Of a stretch of 64,000 nucleotides of DNA, positions 58,250-64,000 are shown piece by piece. The stretch is from contig CM055097.1 in assembly GCA_029204225.1 (NCBI GenBank), positions 8,263,411 through 8,327,410 of the forward strand, in the 5' to 3' direction. A program made the translations under genes and the position numbers. The notes beneath the pieces are model-generated. The model had not been told where the DNA came from, made no database searches, and saw nothing but the letters and a program-made list of their open reading frames with translations. Positions within the stretch are counted from its first letter, which is position 1; every line of letters begins with the position of its first letter. Origin of the DNA: Diphasiastrum complanatum (taxonomy: Eukaryota; Streptophyta; Lycopodiopsida; Lycopodiales; Lycopodiaceae).

Positions 58250-61150
58250 AGATGAATCTGGACCACAATTGGCTGCGATGGATGGATTGTGATCGAATTG
58301 GGCCAAACGTTGGGTGTATACTTCCAAGGAAGCCAGTTGTGTACTAGGTTTCCAGCCTCGCTATATTGACAAATGATGTTGAAGACAAGCAATGGTAGGT
58401 CTTGTACAAGGGAATTTGGTCCACGATGGCCGTTTTTTTGAAGGCTTTATTTGGGTCGAAATAGTACTCTCCAGAACACATATCCCATCAGGTTTCGACC
58501 TTAGCAGCTATGAGTAATGTCTGCACATTATAATAGGCTTCCAGTACAATGGGATCTGGAGAATTAGTCGCGTCGGTCAGAAAGTGGTTGAGCACTCGTT
58601 CAAAATCGATGGTTGTGCTCCAACCCTTTGTCGACTTTATGATTAACCAGTTGTATGCCTTGATGCTGGGAGTCTACAAAGCTGTCCAAGATCATCGTCA
58701 TTCTTTGATCAGCTCTGGGTTGCGTAACAGTGCCGCTTTCTTCCATTCAGGTTGAGGATGTAGGAGCGAAAGGAGATCGGCCGGCTTCTTCTGGAGTAGC
58801 TCCTCGAGCTTTCATGGTAATGTGTATCCCCCTTTGGTAGTGACATCTGGATATTGCTTTTCAAAGTGGACCGGCTGCTTTGAGTCAAATACCATAAAAA
58901 ATTCGTGATACCATTGTCTGTGCACCGCCACAAGATCAGGGAGGTTATCCACTAGGTGAGGGGGAACTGTGAAGGTGGTTGGAAGATCAGATTTAGGGGG
59001 TGAAGTGGTGAGAGGTGGAGAAGAGATGCGAGATGGTGAAATGCCGCGAGGAGGATATGCAATCTCTAATTCGGGCATGTTAGGATCGATTTGAGAGGAG
59101 GTAGTGGCGGTTGCCTGAGAGTCAATCAGAAGGTCCTGGTCGAAGGTGCGATCTTCGCCAATTTTGAGGTTGAAGTGAGAAAAGGTTATCTGAAGTTGGT
59201 GAAAGTCAAAGGTGGAGGCGGATTCGATGAATGAAAACTCAAAAATCTGGCAAGGATGCCAGATACATGGATCTTGGACAATGGCGTTATAATGAGCCAA
59301 GGCCGCGTTATAGCAGACAATGAGAGTGGTGGGATGATACTGTTGGCAGTCATAATACAGGGCTCGGAGTTCATTATAAGCAAGACAGAGAGCATCAGAG
59401 AGTGCGGTAGCGGTGGTGTGACAGTGCTTAATGTGCTCTACGAGGGCGTCGGAAGGCTTCTCTGATCCTATGGGGTGATATTCTGGCGCATATCATGTCT
59501 GCTGGTGTTGTGAAGATGAAGGGATGAACAGGAGTGGAACAAAGAGGGGGGCTTGATGCATCTAATCTAGCTCCAATTGGAAACGTCGATCGTGCAAAAA
59601 ATTAATGATGGCACAAAGGCCGACTACAAAATGGAATGGAGGACTCCCAAAAACATCACAAAAATAGTCGAAATCCTTAACCTGGATAAAGCCAATAAGG
59701 ACGGCAAAAACAAAAATATTTTTATTGACCTTTGATGCAATCTGATAAATATGAATGACATCAGAATTGGAGAGGGGAGAACCTGGGAATGGCAGAGAAA
59801 ATAATAAAAAGCTAGTCTAATCAAATACTGAAAAGTAAGAGGTAAATTACCATCTAGAGTGGTGGAAAACTCTAGAATGGCCTTGAACTACTTTTTGAGG
59901 GTTCTTAACTGGCCTTCTACTGCCTGGAGCACTTGCTCGTCTTCTTGGAACATGGCCCATGGTGTCAGCTTGTATCTTTGGCGTGGAGCTCAGTTTTGTG
60001 AGGCCTTCGTTGATCCTGGTATGTTTGCAGCACTGAGCCAGAATGGTCTTTGTAATATTCGGCGTGCTTCCTCTACAATTTTTGAGCGGCCAGTGATTTG
60101 TCTTGTGTTCTTGCTACCATCTTATCTACGGCATCCTGGATGGCCTGCACCTGTTGGTCTGCCTGTTAGACTTTCAATTCTAGGGCCGTCTATTGACTCT
60201 TGAAATTGGCCTAGGCCCGCTGATTCTATGTCTGCTCTTTTGAGATATTACGCTCCAGTTGGTAGACGCAATCCTTGAGCGATCTCTCGGAAGCTCGAAG
60301 AGATTTGCATTCTTGTTCTAGCATTGTTTGTTTCAGGACGTGGTGTTGGCGGTCAGATTGATAGGTTTGTCGTGTTGTCTTTTCTTGAAGAACATGGGCC
60401 TGCAGGGCGGTCACAAGTTGTTGTTGTTGTTGGACTGCTTGGTCTGCTTTCTTGAGCTGCCCGGTCAATTGATGCACCAGCTCCTGACTCTCTTTCCTTT
60501 CTTTTTCTCTCTCTTTATTCAATTGCACAACCTGGTCAATTAAAGTCTGCAACGTTTGCCCTGCCACCACTTGGCTGTGAGATTGCTTAGTAGCTCTTTT
60601 AGAGAGAATCTGGTAAAGTTGATTCTGGAGGCTCGTTAAGGTGGTCTAGCAACCTAGTGTCTGAGTATCCCAACCGGTTGATGGTGGCAGAGTTATGAGA
60701 GGTGGCTGAAGGGGTGTAGTGACAGAGATGGTGGTGATTGGCAAAGAAACAATGGTGGTCGAAACAGGTATAACTATGGGGGTGAGTGGAATAATGACGG
60801 TAGAAATGAGAGTGGAGCGAACATGAGAAGAAATGAGTGGAATAGAGACAAATAAGGGGGATGAGGTGATGATGGCCAGAGTGGAGATGGCGGATGCGAT
60901 GGGACTTGAGATGGCAGTGGAGATAGGAGTTGAAATTACAAGGCGTACAGGGCTATGCACAAGGGATACTATTTGAACAATTGGAAAAGAGCGAATGGAG
61001 CTGGTATGGGCTAGACTAGCATGTGGCTTAGGGGATTGCATAGGAGAGGAGGAGAAGTTTGACGATTGTTGGCCGACCATCAGTTGCTTGAGAGGGTCCT
61101 ACGAGGAGAGGCTGGCAGACGGTGAGGAGGGCGGTGGCGCTAGATGTTCT
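58250..61150 (-). pseudogene. Decayed long reading region with a coiled-coil segment
   Basis: Minus-strand reading from ~61080: a Ser/Thr/Pro/Ile-rich low-complexity part (for example SSPMQSPKPHASLAHTSS), then a strong coiled coil at 60570-60226 (LIDQVVQLNKEREKERKES, LKKADQAVQQQQQLV, LEQECKSLRASERSLKDCV), then 59300-58812 (FEFSFIESASTFDFHQLQI, PPHLVDNLPDLVAVHRQWYH, FFMVFDSKQPVHFEKQYPD) and further in-frame pieces (NHFLTDATNSPDPIVLEAYY) to ~58250. Several stops and shifts. I do not recognise the family. It lies upstream of a polypurine tract and LTR-like start in the same orientation, so it is likely a retrotransposon-borne extra ORF or gag-like protein. Confidence 0.45.
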
Positions 61151-61540
61151 AGATGAGTGTAGGCGATGGCTGTGATAAGACCACCATAGGTGATCCATGA
61201 AGGGTGCTTGAAAGCAGCCTATAACTCTTTTATAAAAAACGAGGCCCCGTGTCCAGTCCTCCCATCATGGTAGTCATGACGATGACCTGCTAACACATGA
61301 AGAGGGCAGTGGGAACTGATGATGATGGTGGCGGATAAAAAATCTATTGTGTCACAGAGGTTGGACTCTTGAGCCTTGAGATCAAGTATTTGTATTTGGT
61401 TTTGGTCCTAACGGCGTCTTGGTCTAGATGAAGAAATGAAAAACTGTCGTATTTGGTGAGAGCACGGGTGGCTGGCAAGTTAGTGAAGTGTGGAAGCATG
61501 AGTACGATGGAAATTAGTTGTGGGTCAAGGGGGATCGCAT
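61151..61540. other. Unassigned spacer
   Basis: Sequence between the coiled-coil remnant and the LTR of copy B3. No motif is recognised. It may be the continued upstream part of the minus-strand remnant. Confidence 0.35.
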
Positions 61541-61960
61541 GTCGGTAGTGACCAGCAATCGTATCTGAATTTCACACGAACTGAATTTATTCGCGAATGT
61601 TTTTGTTTCATGTTTCATTTCGCTTCACTTCACGATCACTTGGCTTTAAGCCTAAATCAATTTCAGAATTCACATAAGTTTTGTTTCGTTTCGTATAGTT
61701 TTGTTTTGTTTTGTCTCGTCTCATTACCGAGCCTGGTTGATCTTCTCATGAATTCTTCTCTTTCGTCTCATTTCGCTTCGTTTTGTTTTGTTGCACGGCT
61801 TGATTGGATCGCGAATTCTTCTCGAGCAGAAATTATTCGTGATCAGAACAGTTTCACAAAATTGTTCGCAAATCGTTCGAGAGATTTCTATCAGTTCATT
61901 ACCAGAATTTTACTAGAATTTTGAATTTGCGCAGTTTGCATACATTCACACTTTCCATCA
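61541..61960 (+). repeat. Family B-related LTR, 3' portion (copy B3)
   Basis: 'agtgaccagcaatcgtatctgaa' resembles the family B LTR phrase 'agtgtccagtgatcgcatctgaa'. The block ends ctttccatca just before the primer site at 61962. It carries a T-rich segment with many 'ttcgtttcg' and 'tttgttttg' words. The left edge is uncertain. Confidence 0.6.
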
Positions 61961-61961
61961 G

Positions 61962-61973
61962 TGGTATTAGAGC
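61962..61973 (+). other. Primer-binding site of copy B3
   Basis: tggtattagagc, one change from the tRNA-Met type site. Confidence 0.85.
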
Positions 61974-62073
61974 CAGATTGTCATAATCTGACATGGCCGA
62001 AAAGCTATCAAATCCAGAAGGCTAAGCATTCAAGCAAAGAACCATTAACAAGTGAGAACACAAATTCAGGAGC

Positions 62074-64000
62074 AATGGCTTCTATAACATACAATCTAAG
62101 ATCCGTACAGTTCTGGATTCATCAAGATCTAACTTCCTAGCATGGAAGGTTAAGATCTCGTTGATACTAAAGGGAGAAGGATTATTCCCTTGGGTAGAGG
62201 CATTGAGGAGATGCCTGCAACAACATGCAAGGAGCTACGTGAATGGAGGGAGAAGAATGACAAGGCAGTAGCCTTGTTATCATTATCCATCGAAGATGGC
62301 CTGACTCTTGACCTGGCTACACTCTCTAAAGCAAAAGTGATGTGGGATATACTACTCATAAGATTTCAGACAAAATCATGCAGTCAGATAATGATGCTTG
62401 AAGATCAGCTGACAAACATGTAGTGGGATGGCAAAGACCTCACTTCTTTTGTTAGGAAGATGAAGGATCTATTCCTTAAAATGCAGTGTCAACAAAGAAG
62501 CAGCTCACTTATCTGTTGAGAGCCCTACCAAGATCCTTCCAGACAACCAGAACATTGCTAGCAAAAGATCCTACAATGACACTCGAAAAGGCAATTGTTG
62601 AGATTCAAGAAGAAGTTGAGGCTCGAGAGCACCTTAATCACAAGGATGCTTCTGATCAAACTCTCTACAAAAACAAGGAGAAGACAAAGAAACAATTCAA
62701 GCCTAATAGGGCGTCATATAGAAAGCAGGATCGTGATCAGCAAGCAGAAGGAACCAACAAAGGCAAATGGAAGAATAAGAAAAGATCGAAACAACAAGGT
62801 GGAGACAAGAATACCTGTGTGAGATGCAAATGCGAAGGGCGTATTGTTGATTCGTGTTGGCTCAATCCGAAAATTGAGTGTATCCACTGCCACAAGAAAG
62901 GTCATGCAGACATGGACTACTGCCTGAACCCAAGAAACAAATCAGCACAAAGCAAACATGAGAACGATAATAGTTCGTCCTACGTCGCTGATCCAGAGAG
63001 CTCAAAAATGGACGAAGAAAGATTGAACCATGGTAATTCGACTGCCTACATCTGTGCAAACATGTGTGCAGTGTCAACACCTAACACACAGGAGGTAATC
63101 CTAGACTGAGAAGCTACCTCACACTTGGTTACATCAAAATGAATTATGTCTGATTTTCGAGTGCAGATCCATCAAGATTTATTGTTCTTGGAGATGGATT
63201 GAAACATCAAGTGAATGATATTGGTTCACTGTGGCTCAACACGAATGGTAGAGACAAACGACTCGAAGATGTTTTGTTCATGCCTACACTGCAGTAGGAC
63301 TTGCTATATGTGGCAAGAATGGTTGATGTAGGATGCATGTAACATTCTCAGACGAAGCATGCAACGATGTTGATGCAAGTACTAGTACTCTAATCACTCG
63401 AGGTAGAAGAAAAGACAATCTGTATCACTTAAAGGTACGCTTGCCTACAGATGAAGTGCATCATACTCATGATAATTCGTAGACACTCTATGGCACACGA
63501 GACTATGCCATATGAATTCAATGGCACTATACCAAGCAAGCCATCATGGAGCAATCATAGGGGTGAGCATCTCGAATGCAACCAGTTTGAGGACCTGTGA
63601 TGGATGTCTGAAGGGTAAGATGTCACGTACTCCGTTTGTCAAAGACTCCTATAGAACGACCAAGATTCTGGAGTTAGTGCATTCTGACATTTGTGGACCT
63701 TTCAATGTGATCTCGATAGGAGGCTCAAAATTTTACATTACCTTCATTGATGATTTCAGTTTGTTTGCTAGAGTCTATTTTATTCACAATAAATCAGAAG
63801 CATTTGACAAATTCACAGAGTGTGTGAATTGGGAAGAAAGATGCATTGGTAATATAGTGAAGCAGATCAAAACAAATCAAGGTGGAGAATACATCTCAAA
63901 TCGATTCATTGACTTCTGCAATGATTGTGGTATCATTCACAGAAGGACTGCATCTTACACACTGCAGCACAATGGTGTCGCAGAAAGAAAGAACAGGACC
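62074..64000 (+). pseudogene. Copia family B gag-integrase, copy B3, runs off the window
   Basis: Gag: ATTCKELREWREKNDKAVA, LATLSKAKVMWDILLIRFQ, a stop at 62421, then [35 protein letters not shown], knuckles CVRCKCEGRIVDSC and CHKKGHADMDYC (the second with one extra residue before the last Cys). The protease site is VILD-stop-EATSH, so dead. Integrase: LVHSDICGPFNVISIGG, FIDDFSLFARVYFIHNKSEA, IKTNQGGEYISNRF and HNGVAERKNRT. The second catalytic Asp (IRTDRGG in relatives) is Asn. Frame breaks near 63150 and 63330. Confidence 0.93.

Overview
The window is nuclear DNA of a land plant with a large, repeat-filled genome. About two thirds of what can be read is decayed LTR retrotransposon sequence: Ty1/copia and Ty3/gypsy pol fragments and primer-binding sites matching plant initiator tRNA-Met. 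Only one convincing host gene is present, with exons of 96-232 bp spread over 15 kb by introns up to 8.8 kb. Long introns, CT/TA microsatellites and a telomerase-like (Penelope-type) reverse transcriptase relic suggest a non-flowering vascular plant (fern, lycophyte or gymnosperm). That is an inference, and I cannot name a species.

The host gene is a nitronate monooxygenase (2-nitropropane dioxygenase family) on the minus strand, 27635 to 12246. I could build six exons by eye. All junctions keep the frame and give a 339-residue protein with no stop. Four introns are GT-AG; intron 4 has a GC donor. Intron 3 (13130-21906) has collected a LINE reverse-transcriptase scrap, a deleted copia element and the Penelope/telomerase-like reverse transcriptase.

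Layout. 1-4425: an initiator-Met primer site, then two copies of one gypsy family facing each other as a long inverted repeat. 4590-5495: GA microsatellite and short tandem duplications. 5498-9400: minus-strand copia element with a 1.18 kb 3' LTR and polypurine tract. 9400-12245: mostly unassigned. 12246-27635: the nitronate monooxygenase gene. 28000-37930: an old retroelement-like coding segment split by a gypsy element with both LTRs and a 5-bp target duplication; most of that gypsy element's reverse transcriptase is gone and a G/T-skewed stretch fills the space. 37930-55230: a pile of copia and gypsy fragments. One copia gag (family A) is cut by a second copia element (family B); its halves now lie 11.6 kb apart in opposite orientation, each next to a family B LTR and the same ACTAA target duplication, so a 15 kb inversion is implied. 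54990-57300: compound CT/TA microsatellites, a 51-bp poly-G run and an array of degenerate ~30-bp repeats. 57780-61150: a decayed minus-strand reading region with a coiled-coil segment, ending at a polypurine tract and LTR-like end. 61540-64000: another family B copia element running off the window.

The host enzyme is the only gene that looks functional. Every transposon reading frame I examined has stops, frameshifts or lost catalytic residues. I saw no rRNA, tRNA or CRISPR array, but I could not scan for tRNAs exhaustively.
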